From positions 4,739,001-4,803,000 of the forward strand of contig NZ_CP138858.1 of NCBI RefSeq assembly GCF_033878955.1: a DNA stretch of 64,000 nt. The letters run 5' to 3'. The notes below the pieces were generated by a model. It saw nothing but the letters and a program-made list of their open reading frames with translations. It did not search any database and had not been told where the DNA came from. Positions 47,401 to 57,957 of this stretch are shown one piece after another (the first letter of the stretch is position 1; each line of letters begins with the position of its first letter). This stretch comes from Coraliomargarita algicola. GTDB lineage: Bacteria; Verrucomicrobiota; Verrucomicrobiia; Opitutales; Coraliomargaritaceae. Position numbers and translations under genes: made by a program.

Positions 47401-48189
47401 ATGTCGAATCCTGAAAATTATCTCAATTCTCTCTTTGGCCTCCAAAATAAGGTGGCGGTCGTTATCGGTGGCACTGGTGAACTCTGCGGAGCGATGGCCG
47501 AGGGCCTCGCTGCTGCGGGCGCGGAAACGGTGTTGGTCGGTCGTAGCGAAGAAAAAGCGGCTGCGCGTCTTGCCAAGATTGAAGCGGCAGGCGGCAAGGC
47601 TTACTTCGAGCAGGTGGATGTTAATTCGAAGGCGTCCATTCAAGAATTGCTGGATAATGTGCTGAAAAAGTCAGGCTCGGTAGATATCTTAGTCAATGGT
47701 GCTGGGATCAATTCGCCGACGCCGATTCTTGAAATTGAAGAGGAGGAATTTGACCGTATTTTGAATACGAATTTGAAAGCGGTGCTCTTCGCCTCGCAGG
47801 TCTTTGGTAAATACCTCGTTGAGCGCGGGGAGGGGGGTAGCATCATCAATATTGGCTCCATGAGTGGCATTATTCCGCTCTCGCGCGTCTTTACCTATTC
47901 GGCGACCAAGGCGGCGGTGCATAATCTTTCTAAAAACCTGGCACGTGAGTGGGCCGAGCAGCAGGTGCGTGTGAATACCATCGTGCCCGGCTTCTTTCCT
48001 GCAGAGCAGAATAAAAAAGTGCTCACTCCAGAGCGGGTCGCTTCCATCATGGGCCACACGCCGGCCAATCGCTTTGGCGAAGCCCACGAATTGATCGGAG
48101 CGACGCTGCTGCTGGCCAGCCAGGCCGGTAGCTTTATGAACGGTGCCGAAATCGTCGTTGATGGCGGTTACGCTTCGATGACGATTTAA
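47401..48189 (+). CDS. SDR oxidoreductase, candidate fructuronate/mannonate reductase
   Basis: This 262-residue classical short-chain dehydrogenase has the nucleotide-binding motif VVIGGTGELCGAMAEGLAAA, NGAGINSPTPI, the catalytic Ser in NIGSMSGIIPL, and the YSATKAAVHNLSKNLA Tyr-x3-Lys pair. The segment RVNTIVPGFFPAEQNKK and the end MNGAEIVVDGGYASM are typical of the gluconate 5-dehydrogenase/fructuronate reductase cluster. No UxuB/UxaB-type long-chain reductase is in the window, and the gene lies 35 bp upstream of uxaC, so a role in reducing fructuronate to mannonate is likely but inferred from context. It starts the operon that faces the AraC gene. Confidence 0.85.
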   Translation: MSNPENYLNSLFGLQNKVAVVIGGTGELCGAMAEGLAAAGAETVLVGRSEEKAAARLAKIEAAGGKAYFEQVDVNSKASIQELLDNVLKKSGSVDILVNGAGINSPTPILEIEEEEFDRILNTNLKAVLFASQVFGKYLVERGEGGSIINIGSMSGIIPLSRVFTYSATKAAVHNLSKNLAREWAEQQVRVNTIVPGFFPAEQNKKVLTPERVASIMGHTPANRFGEAHELIGATLLLASQAGSFMNGAEIVVDGGYASMTI

Positions 48190-48224
48190 GGCCTTAAGTG
48201 TCAACATTCAAACGATTGCTCATT

Positions 48225-49637
48225 ATGTCTTATCTCCACGAAAACTTCCTACTCCCGAATTCGACCGCGCAGCGCCTTTATCATGAAGTGGCAGCGGATC
48301 AGCCGATCATAGATTACCACTGTCACCTTCCGCCTGAGGCGGTGGCTGGCAATGCGCGTTTCCCGGATCTCTCTGAGATTTGGCTGGGGGGCGACCATTA
48401 CAAATGGCGCGCCATGCGTGCCGCGGGCGAGCCTGAGAGTTTGATCACAGGCAAGGACAGCAGCCCCAAGGAGAAGTTTGACGCCTGGGCACGCACGGTC
48501 CCGCAGACAGTGCGGAATCCCTTGCATCATTGGACGCACTTGGAATTGAAGCGTTACTTCGATTGTGACCTGGTGCTGAGTCCGAAAACCGCGGATGCGA
48601 TCTGGGAACGAGCCAATGCGAAGATCGCGCAAGACAGCTTCAATGTGCAAAATATCTGTAAGCAGTTTGATGTGCGCGCTGTCGGCACGACCGATGATCC
48701 GGTGGATTCGCTGGAGCATCACATCGCATTCAATGCCACTTCCGGGCAAACGACCAAGATGTTCCCCACCTTTCGCCCCGACAAGGGGATGATTACCACG
48801 AATCTGAGCGCGTGGAACACGTGGACAGATCGACTCGCGCAAGTTTCCGGACAGTCGCTTGACAGTGCAGCCGATTTTATGGCTGCCCTTAAAGGGCGTC
48901 ATGATTACTTTCATCAGCATGGTTGCCGCTTGACCGATCATGGTCTTGAAGCCTGCCCTTATGCGCCTTGCGATGAGAGTCAGGCTGAGTCTATCTACAA
49001 AAAGCTACGTCAAGAACAGGCGCTCTCCGAGACAGAAGCTGAACAATGGATGACGTATCTAATGCAAGCGGTGGCGAGTTGGAATGCGGCTCGTGGTTGG
49101 ACAATGCAATTACACCTCGGCCCGATCCGTAATAATAATACCAAGATGTTCCAGCAATTGGGACCCGACACTGGCTACGACTCGATGCTCGACGAGCCAG
49201 TGGCGCGTAAGACGGTTGCCTTTTTGGACAGTCTGGCGCTTCGGGATGCTTTGCCTAAAACGATCTTTTACCACATCAATCCTTCGTATCTCTATCCTTT
49301 TGCCACCTTGATGGGCAGCTACCAGGATGGCTCCGTCCCTGGCAAAATGCAGCTCGGCTCGGGCTGGTGGCATGTGGACACTTTGGATGGTATGCGCACA
49401 CAGATCGATGTGCTGTCGAGTGTAGGCTTGTTGAGCAAATTCGTTGGTATGTTGACCGACTCACGTAGCTTCCTCAGCTTCCCGCGCCATGAGTATTTCC
49501 GCCGTCTACTTTGCGGTGTGATCGGGCAAGATGTGGCTGCTGGCCTGATTCCGGATGACCGCGAGTTGCTGGACACACTCGTCTCTGATATCTGTTATCA
49601 TAACGCAAAAAACTATTTTAATTTCCCTGGCATCTAA
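48225..49637 (+). CDS. uxaC: Glucuronate (uronate) isomerase
   Basis: UxaC interconverts D-glucuronate and D-fructuronate, or D-galacturonate and D-tagaturonate, the first step of uronate use. From the ATG at 48225 (MSYLHENFLLPNSTAQ) it has 470 residues. Family hallmarks include the metal-binding IIDYHCHLPPEAVAGN, WLGGDHYKWRAMRAAG, VRNPLHHWTHLELKRYF, VRAVGTTDDPVDSLEHH, and the C-terminal SRSFLSFPRHEYFRRLLC. It is a member of the amidohydrolase fold. The operon context (SDR upstream, 2-hydroxyacid dehydrogenase 46 bp downstream) fits uronate breakdown supplied by the lyase and GH2-like enzymes. An upstream GTG at 48198 is rejected. Confidence 0.97.
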   Translation: MSYLHENFLLPNSTAQRLYHEVAADQPIIDYHCHLPPEAVAGNARFPDLSEIWLGGDHYKWRAMRAAGEPESLITGKDSSPKEKFDAWARTVPQTVRNPLHHWTHLELKRYFDCDLVLSPKTADAIWERANAKIAQDSFNVQNICKQFDVRAVGTTDDPVDSLEHHIAFNATSGQTTKMFPTFRPDKGMITTNLSAWNTWTDRLAQVSGQSLDSAADFMAALKGRHDYFHQHGCRLTDHGLEACPYAPCDESQAESIYKKLRQEQALSETEAEQWMTYLMQAVASWNAARGWTMQLHLGPIRNNNTKMFQQLGPDTGYDSMLDEPVARKTVAFLDSLALRDALPKTIFYHINPSYLYPFATLMGSYQDGSVPGKMQLGSGWWHVDTLDGMRTQIDVLSSVGLLSKFVGMLTDSRSFLSFPRHEYFRRLLCGVIGQDVAAGLIPDDRELLDTLVSDICYHNAKNYFNFPGI

Positions 49638-49683
49638 CACTGATGCGTATCCCGTTGACCACCAAGCATCCTATACATTCCGT

Positions 49684-50661
<978 letters not shown>

Positions 50662-50682
50662 GTGCGTTTAAGAACTCTTAAG

Positions 50683-50729
50683 AGCGTCGAACGTCCAACA
50701 TCGAACGCTGAATGTTGAAGTTCAAATCT
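50683..50729. repeat. GAACGTC-type repeat between dehydrogenase genes
   Basis: AGCGTCGAACGTCCAACATC is followed by GAACGCTGAATGTTGAAGTTC. The first half and the second half are partly complementary (GAACGTCCAACAT against ATGTTGAAGTTC), so a hairpin is possible. It lies in the 111-bp gap inside a plus-strand operon and matches the units at 10394 and 59333. Confidence 0.6.
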
Positions 50730-50772
50730 AGAGTGTCCTCATTTCTAATTCCTCAATCCTAATTCTCCTCCT

Positions 50773-51861
50773 ATGTCTGAAAAATTCTATATCGTCCCTC
50801 AAGAGCAGCACGATGCGCTCGTCGCTGCAGCGTATCAACACCGCGGATACACTGAAGATGAATCCGCGCAAGCTGCCCGCTTCTCTGCATTCGCTTCCCA
50901 TCATGGTATCCGCACCCACAACGCCATCAAGGCCTTGCACCTTGATCATCTCTTTGGCAGCGCGACGGGCGGTTGCACCCCAGCGGTGGAGATTGAGAAA
51001 TTACCTTGCCGTTTCGCAGCCAGCGAAATTTGGAACGCCAATAAGAAGCTCGGACAGGCGACCGCATATGAGGCAATTGATCGCGCTTGTGAATTAGCCG
51101 ATCAATATGGCATCGGCCAAGTGTCCGTCGACAACGCCTTTCACTATTTGTGGGGCGGTGGCTATGTGATGGAAGCCGCCAAACGCGGCTATATTGCCTA
51201 TACCAACTGCACGGCGGCACTGGCTGAAGTGGTGCCGTTTATGGGTAAATATCCGACGCTTGGTACCAATCCTCACAGCTGGGGCTTTCCCACCACCGAC
51301 GCCGTCGGTTTCCCCATCGTCATCGATTGGGCGACCTCTGTCATTGCGATGGGGCGCGTGCAACAGTTTCAGCGTGAAGGCACCGCTTTGCCGCCCAATG
51401 CCGCAGTGGATGCCGACGGCAATCCGACGACTGATGCCAATGCAGTCAAAGCGCTCATGCCCTTTGGCGCGCACAAGGGCTACGGTCTGAGTTTGATCAA
51501 CGAAATCGTAGGTGCTTTTATTGGCGGTAGTCTGCCCACACTGCGTAGCCGCGAGATCCCGGCTGGAGAGAAGCGCACACCGGCATTTTACTTTCAAGTC
51601 ATCCATCCCGACGCCATCAACGGCGGCGCTTTTGCGCAGGGGCGTGATCAGGCTGCAAATGTAAAAGCGGTGATCGAAGACATCCTAGGGCATGGCAATG
51701 AGAATTGCTTGCTGCCCGGGCAACTTGAAGCCCGCTGGGCAGAACGCGTAGTTAAAGCAGGCGGTTTGCTCTTCTCTGAAGCCGAAATACAGGCCTTTAA
51801 CGAGATTGCGGAAGAATGTGGCGCCGCGACGTGGAGCCTGGATGAGTTTAAGAGCGAGTAG
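50773..51861 (+). CDS. Malate/L-lactate dehydrogenase-family oxidoreductase
   Basis: The 362-residue protein belongs to the Ldh_2 family, which uses an unusual NAD(P)-binding fold; members include malate, lactate, ureidoglycolate and 2,3-diketogulonate oxidoreductases. Visible are the N-terminal helical part with FASHHGIRTHNAIKALHLDH (containing the catalytic His), IGQVSVDNAFHYLWGGGYV, TLGTNPHSWGFPTTDAVGFP, VIDWATSVIAMGRVQQFQ, and the glycine-rich AHKGYGLSLINEIVGAF. The exact substrate cannot be read. Its place after uxaC and a 2-hydroxyacid dehydrogenase favours a sugar-acid or lactate-type product, for instance from fucose or uronate breakdown. An inverted repeat at 51870 ends the unit. Confidence 0.88.
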   Translation: MSEKFYIVPQEQHDALVAAAYQHRGYTEDESAQAARFSAFASHHGIRTHNAIKALHLDHLFGSATGGCTPAVEIEKLPCRFAASEIWNANKKLGQATAYEAIDRACELADQYGIGQVSVDNAFHYLWGGGYVMEAAKRGYIAYTNCTAALAEVVPFMGKYPTLGTNPHSWGFPTTDAVGFPIVIDWATSVIAMGRVQQFQREGTALPPNAAVDADGNPTTDANAVKALMPFGAHKGYGLSLINEIVGAFIGGSLPTLRSREIPAGEKRTPAFYFQVIHPDAINGGAFAQGRDQAANVKAVIEDILGHGNENCLLPGQLEARWAERVVKAGGLLFSEAEIQAFNEIAEECGAATWSLDEFKSE

Positions 51862-51869
51862 TCCATATG

Positions 51870-51932
51870 TTCGAAACGAGTTCCGCGTTCCGCTACGGTG
51901 TGCTTGGTCGCGGAAGCGGAACCGCTTTCGAA
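51870..51932. terminator. Long imperfect inverted repeat between convergent genes
   Basis: The left arm 51870-51893 (TTCGAAACGAGTTCCGCG then TTCCGC) pairs with the right arm 51910-51932 (GCGGAAGCGGAACCGC then TTTCGAA), giving about 22 bp of near-perfect stem with a 16-nt loop. It fills the gap between the Ldh_2 gene and the convergent TonB-receptor gene, so it is probably a two-way terminator without a T-run. Confidence 0.65.
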
Positions 51933-51938
51933 TACGGT

Positions 51939-54404
51939 TTACCACTTGAGCGACGCGGTGACTTCTACGCGACGTGGGAGCTCGGCGAAAATGGAGTCGT
52001 TTCCGTAGAGGCCAGTTACGCTGCCCCAATTTTCTTCATCGGTGGCGTTGAGTAGATAGATGGCTAACGCCCAGTGTTCGGTTTCGTAGCGCAGGCCTAG
52101 ATCGATCGAATACTGCCATGGTATTTCAGCGCTCTTAAGATCGCCGGGGGCTACGGCCTGTTGGTCATCCACCCGGGCGGATGCGGGCACATCGAAGGCG
52201 AGGTTCATGGGGGAGGTGACTAAGAAACCGATACTGGCACTCATCGAATCGGTCAATTGATAGGCCGCGAGCCCGTTGATAATGTGTTTGGGGACACCGG
52301 GGGTATCGGCATCGTAACCTTCAAATTCTGCGAAGCTTGTATATTGATAGGTGCCCCCGTTGGCAGCTACTGCACTGATCGGAGTCAGCGCTGCGTTGAT
52401 GCCGTTGCGAGTGATCGATTCCATGTAGCTATAGCCGAAAACCATGTAGAAACGCTCGGTTGGCTGATAGTGAAGTTCTGTTTCGACGCCCCAGACTTCT
52501 ACTTCTTGATCACTGCCGAGGGATTGTGGCTCTAGCCTGTCTTGCTGAAAGAGGTTGATGCTTGTGTAGAGTGTTCCATCGTAGAAAGTGCCCTTATATC
52601 CTAGCTCAAACAGCTGGCTGGCTGCGTCAAAGGCGTCTTGGTCGAGCTGTCCATCTTCGCGTAGGGCGATGCCACCACCCAGGTCGACGGGGATGGATTC
52701 GCTGTAGTTAAAGTTCGCATACAGCCGTTGAGAGGCGGTCAATTTATATACGAGTCCTAAGTTGAAGTTGGGCACAAAGTCGCCGTGGCTGTCTTCTGCT
52801 TGTTTCACTTCGGAATAGTCTTCGGTGGGATTGAGATTTTCGAGGTATCGAATCATGTCATGAAACATGGGGTCTTTAGATTGTGCGTAGACGTAGTCGA
52901 TTCGTCCGCCTATCAATAAGTTCAGACGATCTGTGAGCTCGCTGTCGTCTTGCACAAAAATGCCGACGGATGTGGTTTGAGAGTCGTTGCTGTCTTCGTT
53001 GCCTTGGACGGTTTCGCCCGTGGAATCGATCTTATAGGTCGAGCTATTGGATCCGGGGCGAGCGCTCAACTTGCCACGTGCGCTTTCTCCACTCATTGGA
53101 AATGCGTTGTAGAAAAATGCCGTGTAAAAGACTTCTGTATCGCTCAGTCCGATGTTTGCGGGACTTTGGTTGACTAAGTCCCATGCGTTCGCCGGTTCGT
53201 GATAGTAATCGTTGACGGCCCATACATCCTGATAGCTTAGGTCCAGCCCTAGGTTTAGACTGTGGAAGAGCCCCAGCCATTGTCCATTGGTTTGGGCTTC
53301 AGTTCGATTTTCGAAGCGAAAGTTGTCGCGCAGTACTTCGGAGTATTGATATGAGCTGTATGTGTCTCGGTCTCGATACTGAAAAAGCGAATTGTTGACG
53401 AATGTGGTGTCCGGGCTTGAGCGGATAGTCTGGATCGCCTGAAGTGTGAAGTAGTCGCCATTGGAATCATCGCCTTCGCCGTGCAGGCGTGCGTCTCTTG
53501 ATATTTTCGTCGTGCCTGTGGTTGTGACATGATCGAGGAATCCGCCCGTAGAGCCGATCCCTGTTATATAGTCGAGATGGTCGATTAAGTCATCGGTGGG
53601 GCGATTTATGCCCCAGTTTTCGGTGTAGTTGGCTGTGAAAAATTCTGTAAGAATTTCGAGTTGGTAGGTGTCGTTCGGCTGCCAATCGAGTGCGGCATAG
53701 AGGGCTGTGGTTTGTCGCCTATAGTCGTCCCAATAGTAGTCGCTACTGTCCTCGCCAGTAAGACTGATCCGTAGACTGACTGTGTCGGAGACCACTTGAT
53801 TTTGATCGATTTGCACTTTACGCATACCTTCGCTGTCTAGCGTTAAGTCCAAGCGCCCCTCATTGTAGCCGGTGGGGCGTTTGCTAATGAGGTCGACGTA
53901 GCCTCCTACATATTGTGAGGCACCCACCATGACTGAAGGAGGTCCTTTTAGTATATTGACCGATTCTACTGAGTTTGTGTTGAAGGGCATGCCGTTCCCG
54001 TTATTACTAAGCCCTTTGCGCATGCCGTTGAGTAAACTGTCTGCTGTTTGGCCTCGGATACTGGGAGTGGTGGGTGCACCAAAATTTGAACTGGTATAAC
54101 TGGAGGAGGTGAGCTTGCTGAAATCGCGAACGTCTTTCAGGCTGATGGCTTCCAATTGTGTCTTGGAAATGACGGTGACGTTACGTGGTGTATCGAGGAT
54201 GCCGCTTTCGTAGCCATAGACAGAGCTGAAGGGGTGGTCGTTCGGCAGGACACTCTCGCTTTTTGAGATGGGCGAGAAGACGACGTACTCTTCGAGTTGT
54301 GTGTAGCGGTCTGTGGCGCTAATTAGAGGGCTTAGCAGGCATATGTGCGCTGCCAATATCTGGATGAATTGTGAGGGTTTGTATATTCGTTGGATGCGGG
54401 TCAT
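51939..54404 (-). CDS. TonB-dependent receptor
   Basis: The 821-residue outer-membrane receptor has a signal peptide (FIQILAAHICLLSPLISA), a TonB-box-like stretch (EEYVVFSP), and the plug domain (residues ~70-190): ILDTPRNVTVISKTQLEA, TTPSIRGQTADSLLNGMRKG, VESVNILKGPPSVMVGASQ, and GGYVDLISKRP. The barrel fills the rest and ends in VEVTASLKW. The form resembles siderophore-type receptors more than SusC, and no SusD gene is nearby. Its start overlaps the upstream sensor kinase by 4 bp (ATGA), so receptor synthesis is coupled to that of the sensor. A role in taking up oligosaccharide from this locus is inferred from context only. Confidence 0.93.
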   Translation of the reverse strand: MTRIQRIYKPSQFIQILAAHICLLSPLISATDRYTQLEEYVVFSPISKSESVLPNDHPFSSVYGYESGILDTPRNVTVISKTQLEAISLKDVRDFSKLTSSSYTSSNFGAPTTPSIRGQTADSLLNGMRKGLSNNGNGMPFNTNSVESVNILKGPPSVMVGASQYVGGYVDLISKRPTGYNEGRLDLTLDSEGMRKVQIDQNQVVSDTVSLRISLTGEDSSDYYWDDYRRQTTALYAALDWQPNDTYQLEILTEFFTANYTENWGINRPTDDLIDHLDYITGIGSTGGFLDHVTTTGTTKISRDARLHGEGDDSNGDYFTLQAIQTIRSSPDTTFVNNSLFQYRDRDTYSSYQYSEVLRDNFRFENRTEAQTNGQWLGLFHSLNLGLDLSYQDVWAVNDYYHEPANAWDLVNQSPANIGLSDTEVFYTAFFYNAFPMSGESARGKLSARPGSNSSTYKIDSTGETVQGNEDSNDSQTTSVGIFVQDDSELTDRLNLLIGGRIDYVYAQSKDPMFHDMIRYLENLNPTEDYSEVKQAEDSHGDFVPNFNLGLVYKLTASQRLYANFNYSESIPVDLGGGIALREDGQLDQDAFDAASQLFELGYKGTFYDGTLYTSINLFQQDRLEPQSLGSDQEVEVWGVETELHYQPTERFYMVFGYSYMESITRNGINAALTPISAVAANGGTYQYTSFAEFEGYDADTPGVPKHIINGLAAYQLTDSMSASIGFLVTSPMNLAFDVPASARVDDQQAVAPGDLKSAEIPWQYSIDLGLRYETEHWALAIYLLNATDEENWGSVTGLYGNDSIFAELPRRVEVTASLKW

Positions 54405-57400
54405 GTGTGTGGATGATTGAGCTCGATCAGGGCATCGTTGAGTATTCGACGTAAATGACGGCTACCTGAGATATCAATTCGTTCGGAATATTCTCGAATC
54501 AAATGACACAGAGCATCTAGTTGCTCGATGTTTTTAGTCGTATTGATGGCTTGCAGCTTATAGATGATCGATTGAAAACGGGCCGTATCCATTTTAGTGA
54601 GGGCAGGCATTAGCTCGTCCTTAATGATACCCAGGAGGGTGTCGAGGGCTTCCTGACCGAGTGTTTCGAGTTTGAACATTTCAATCATCCATGAGGCATT
54701 TATTTCGGATGGAAAAGCTTCGTTTGAGTGCTGGGCGGATTCAAACTGTTGCGTGCTGTGAGGGGACGATTTCTCATGGTGACAGATCACTACGCTGGGG
54801 AGTTCAATGGTAAAGGTAGAACCGACGCCTTCCTTGCTATCTACTAGGATTCGGCCGTGCATCATCTGTATTAGCCGTAACGAGATCGCCAGGCCCAGCC
54901 CGGAGCCTGTTTCATTACGAGTGAAGTCGCGACTGGCTTGTTCAAATGCATGAAAGATACGCTTTTGCATTTTCTGTGGAATACCGATGCCGGTATCATC
55001 AATCTGGCAGGAAATATTGGCATGACTTTCGGATGCTTGTCGCAGTTTTAAATTGATCTTTATACCGCCCGTATCTGTGAACTTGATGGCATTACCGACA
55101 ATGTTTAGCAGCACTTGACGAAAACGGGTGGCATCGATCAGCACTTGTTTCGGAAAGTTCGGGGAGTGTTCGAAGTGAATACTCAGGCCTTTTTGATTCA
55201 ACTTGGGACTCAGCATTTGCAGAGTTTCGTGACACTCTTTAATCAGGTCTGAGGGGCGCGGGTGCATCGAGAGTTTATTGGCTTCAATCTTTGATAGATC
55301 GAGTAGGTCATTAAACATCGCCATGAGCATGGTCGCAGACTTATATACGGTGTTTAGGTAGTCCTTGTGGGTGGGGTCGTTGATCTCGCTGCGTAAAATG
55401 TCGGTAAAGCCGATGATTGAGTTCATGGGGGTGCGAATTTCATGACTGATGTTCGCTGTGAATTCGCTTTTTAGACGATTGGCTGACTCTGCGTGCTCTT
55501 TGGCCATTAAGAGCTCTTCACTTTGGTGTTTGAGCTCTTGGGTGCGTTGATTGACGAGTGTTTCGAGTCGTTCATTTTGTCGCTGTGATCGCTTTAGTCG
55601 CCAGTTATGCGCTAAGTAGGCGACGAGTGCGAAGGCGCTGAAGATTAGAAAGTAAAACCAGACCGTTTGATGGAAGTATGGGTGGATGGTGAAATGAAAG
55701 CGGGCCCATTGTACCTCTTTGGGATCGGTGCTAGTATCCGCCATGCAGCTTACCTCGAAGGTATAATCGCCTGGAGGTAGATTTGTGTAGACGGCTTCGC
55801 GACGAGAACTTTCATCCCAATCTTCAAAGCCTTTCAGCCGATAACGGAAGATCAGGTCTTCGCCGCCTTGGAATCGGGGTGCGGTGTAGTTGATTCGCAT
55901 ATAGCGCAGCCCCGGAGCGAATTCTTTAGGGGTCTCATTGTTGAGCTCGGTAGTGGGTAAGTTGATACCATTCACCCTGACCTGGTCGATCAATAGTCTG
56001 GGCTGAAAGGCTTCGTTCCTCAGTCGTGCTGGATTGAGTTCGACGATGCCGCCACTAAAAGGAATCCATAACGTGTCCTGCTCTGCATACACTTCGGATA
56101 GGGCGGTGATATTGTTAGACGGTAAGCCGTCTGTTTTTAAGTAGCTTTGATAAGTAAATGTATGGCTTGAAGTCGTGTGTTCGATGTCTGAAATTTTTAC
56201 ACGGTAGAGCCCCGCATTGGTGGTAAGCCAAAGTCCTTCGTTGGCATCACGCCATACATGAAAGATATTTATGTACGGAAAGCTTTTAGGCATTTCATAG
56301 ACTTTTAATTGACCGTCTTTGATTTTTAATATGCCGCCGCTATAGCCGCCCCAGAGGTTGCCTTGTGAGTCTTTGGTGATGTGGAAGACGGTGGTGGATT
56401 CGAGTTCGGTGCCTTGGCTGGTTGGGATTATTTGCCCATTCCGATAGGCATAAATACCTGCAGAAGCCATGGAAAACCAGAGCGTGTCACCATCCAAATA
56501 CAGTGAGATGATTAGATTGGAAGGTAGCTGTGTCTCGGCGGGAAGCGGTTCGAACTGCTGTCCATCGAAGAAGACCAAGCCATTATAGGTGCCGAGTGCC
56601 AAGCGCCCGTCGGGCATCTTTTGTATTTGGTAAATTGTATCTGCAGGAAGGCCGTCTTCTTGAGTGTAGCGTCGCAGTTCGTTATTCTTGTATTCATAGA
56701 GCCCCTGACTGTAACTGGAGAAATAAATATGATCCTGAGATATGATTTCTATGTCAGTAATATCGACATTTTTGAGAGCAGGGAAGAGCACTTCAATGCT
56801 CCCACTTTCTTTACTGATACGGCTGACACCAGCGCTGCTGCCGATCAGATATGTGCTGCCATTGGCTTCAGATGTGATACTGCGGACGGCACCATACTGG
56901 AAATTGTCGGCGCGTGTGTGCGTTTTAAATACACGTTTCTGTATGAGTTTTAATCCATTGTTAAAAGTGCTGTAAGCGATGTTGCCATCGGGTGTCCGGG
57001 CTATGGAGTAGATGTGATCGGCGTCTTGGTAATGATTGCTGGGGAGCTTGTGGATTTGTCCCTCTTGATAGCGAAACATGCCGTTTTGAGTGCCGATCCA
57101 GAGGGTGCCGTTCGATTCGCTCAGCATGGCGCGTGTTAGACCACTTTGGCTGAGTGTGGGGTCTTGGTAGAGCTGCCATTGACCGTTTTGGAAGTGGAGC
57201 AGATCGTTGTCTGCAGAGATGGCCCAGATTGTTTGATCGATGCCTTGTTCCAATAAGACAATGCGCCCTGACTTTGAGCCCAAGGTTTTCGGGTCAAACC
57301 AAGTCACTTGCCCGTCGACGATGTGATGTATGCCTTGGCTTTTGTCCGCGAGCCATAGACTGCCGTCGCTCGCAAACTGTGCGTAGTGAATCGAGAGGCC

Positions 57401-57955
57401 TTCTGTTCCCGGAATCGAATACCTCGTAAGCATATCGTCTATGACTTTGTAAAAGTGATTTTTACCTAAGAGAACTATTTCACCATGCCAATCAAGGAAG
57501 AGATTGTAGTCCAATACGTCCGTCAGGCGATCGGTTTCCCAGTGCTGAATATTACCGTCTTTCAGGCGAAATAGGTATCTATGGTTGGTGTCGAATGCCC
57601 AGAGCGCATTGCTGTGGTCAATCGCTAGGTGGAAGGCGCCTCCCCGCAGTTGTGCGTAATCGTGATGGGTGATACTTTTAAAGTCGACGCCATCATAGCG
57701 GATGAGGCCTTCGAAGGAAGCGATCCATAAAAAGCCTTCTTGTGATACGCCGATGTAATTGAGCTGATTCATCGGCAGCCCTTCTTCTGTTGTGAGGTTT
57801 TTTACTAAATAGTCCGTCAGCGGAGTGACATCCTCGCTGGCATGACTATGGCAGATGGATAAATATCCACAGAGGACGAAAAATAGGCAGTGACGAAACA
57901 GATAGTAGGCGAAGGAGGTGTTGAAATTTGAACTCACTGTCAGGGATGCCAGCAT
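54401..57955 (-). CDS. Two-component beta-propeller sensor histidine kinase
   Basis: This 1184-residue protein has the architecture of hybrid two-component glycan sensors. After a signal segment (LFRHCLFFVLCGYLSIC), residues ~50-680 form two seven-bladed propeller repeats (recurrent GLIRYDG, GTLWIGTQNGMFRYQEG, NLWGGYSGG), then a Y_Y_Y domain (FRYRLKGFEDWDE, LPPGDYTFEVSC), a membrane helix (VWFYFLIFSAFALVAYLAH), HisKA with His838 in ANISHEIRTPMNSIIGF, and the ATPase domain (NIVGNAIKFTDTGG; DDTGIGIPQ; GSGLGLAISLRL). The last ~90 residues look like an Hpt bundle, but the usual His is missing (QSIIYKLQAINTTKN). There is no receiver or AraC-type DNA-binding domain, unlike classical hybrid regulators. 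It overlaps the receptor gene by 4 bp and follows the receiver-kinase by 2 bp. Confidence 0.9.
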   Translation of the reverse strand: MLASLTVSSNFNTSFAYYLFRHCLFFVLCGYLSICHSHASEDVTPLTDYLVKNLTTEEGLPMNQLNYIGVSQEGFLWIASFEGLIRYDGVDFKSITHHDYAQLRGGAFHLAIDHSNALWAFDTNHRYLFRLKDGNIQHWETDRLTDVLDYNLFLDWHGEIVLLGKNHFYKVIDDMLTRYSIPGTEGLSIHYAQFASDGSLWLADKSQGIHHIVDGQVTWFDPKTLGSKSGRIVLLEQGIDQTIWAISADNDLLHFQNGQWQLYQDPTLSQSGLTRAMLSESNGTLWIGTQNGMFRYQEGQIHKLPSNHYQDADHIYSIARTPDGNIAYSTFNNGLKLIQKRVFKTHTRADNFQYGAVRSITSEANGSTYLIGSSAGVSRISKESGSIEVLFPALKNVDITDIEIISQDHIYFSSYSQGLYEYKNNELRRYTQEDGLPADTIYQIQKMPDGRLALGTYNGLVFFDGQQFEPLPAETQLPSNLIISLYLDGDTLWFSMASAGIYAYRNGQIIPTSQGTELESTTVFHITKDSQGNLWGGYSGGILKIKDGQLKVYEMPKSFPYINIFHVWRDANEGLWLTTNAGLYRVKISDIEHTTSSHTFTYQSYLKTDGLPSNNITALSEVYAEQDTLWIPFSGGIVELNPARLRNEAFQPRLLIDQVRVNGINLPTTELNNETPKEFAPGLRYMRINYTAPRFQGGEDLIFRYRLKGFEDWDESSRREAVYTNLPPGDYTFEVSCMADTSTDPKEVQWARFHFTIHPYFHQTVWFYFLIFSAFALVAYLAHNWRLKRSQRQNERLETLVNQRTQELKHQSEELLMAKEHAESANRLKSEFTANISHEIRTPMNSIIGFTDILRSEINDPTHKDYLNTVYKSATMLMAMFNDLLDLSKIEANKLSMHPRPSDLIKECHETLQMLSPKLNQKGLSIHFEHSPNFPKQVLIDATRFRQVLLNIVGNAIKFTDTGGIKINLKLRQASESHANISCQIDDTGIGIPQKMQKRIFHAFEQASRDFTRNETGSGLGLAISLRLIQMMHGRILVDSKEGVGSTFTIELPSVVICHHEKSSPHSTQQFESAQHSNEAFPSEINASWMIEMFKLETLGQEALDTLLGIIKDELMPALTKMDTARFQSIIYKLQAINTTKNIEQLDALCHLIREYSERIDISGSRHLRRILNDALIELNHPHT

Positions 57956-57957
57956 AC

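Noticed and set aside
48249..48941. 230-codon minus-strand frame inside uxaC
   Set aside because: It is antisense to a well-conserved isomerase and shows no motif.
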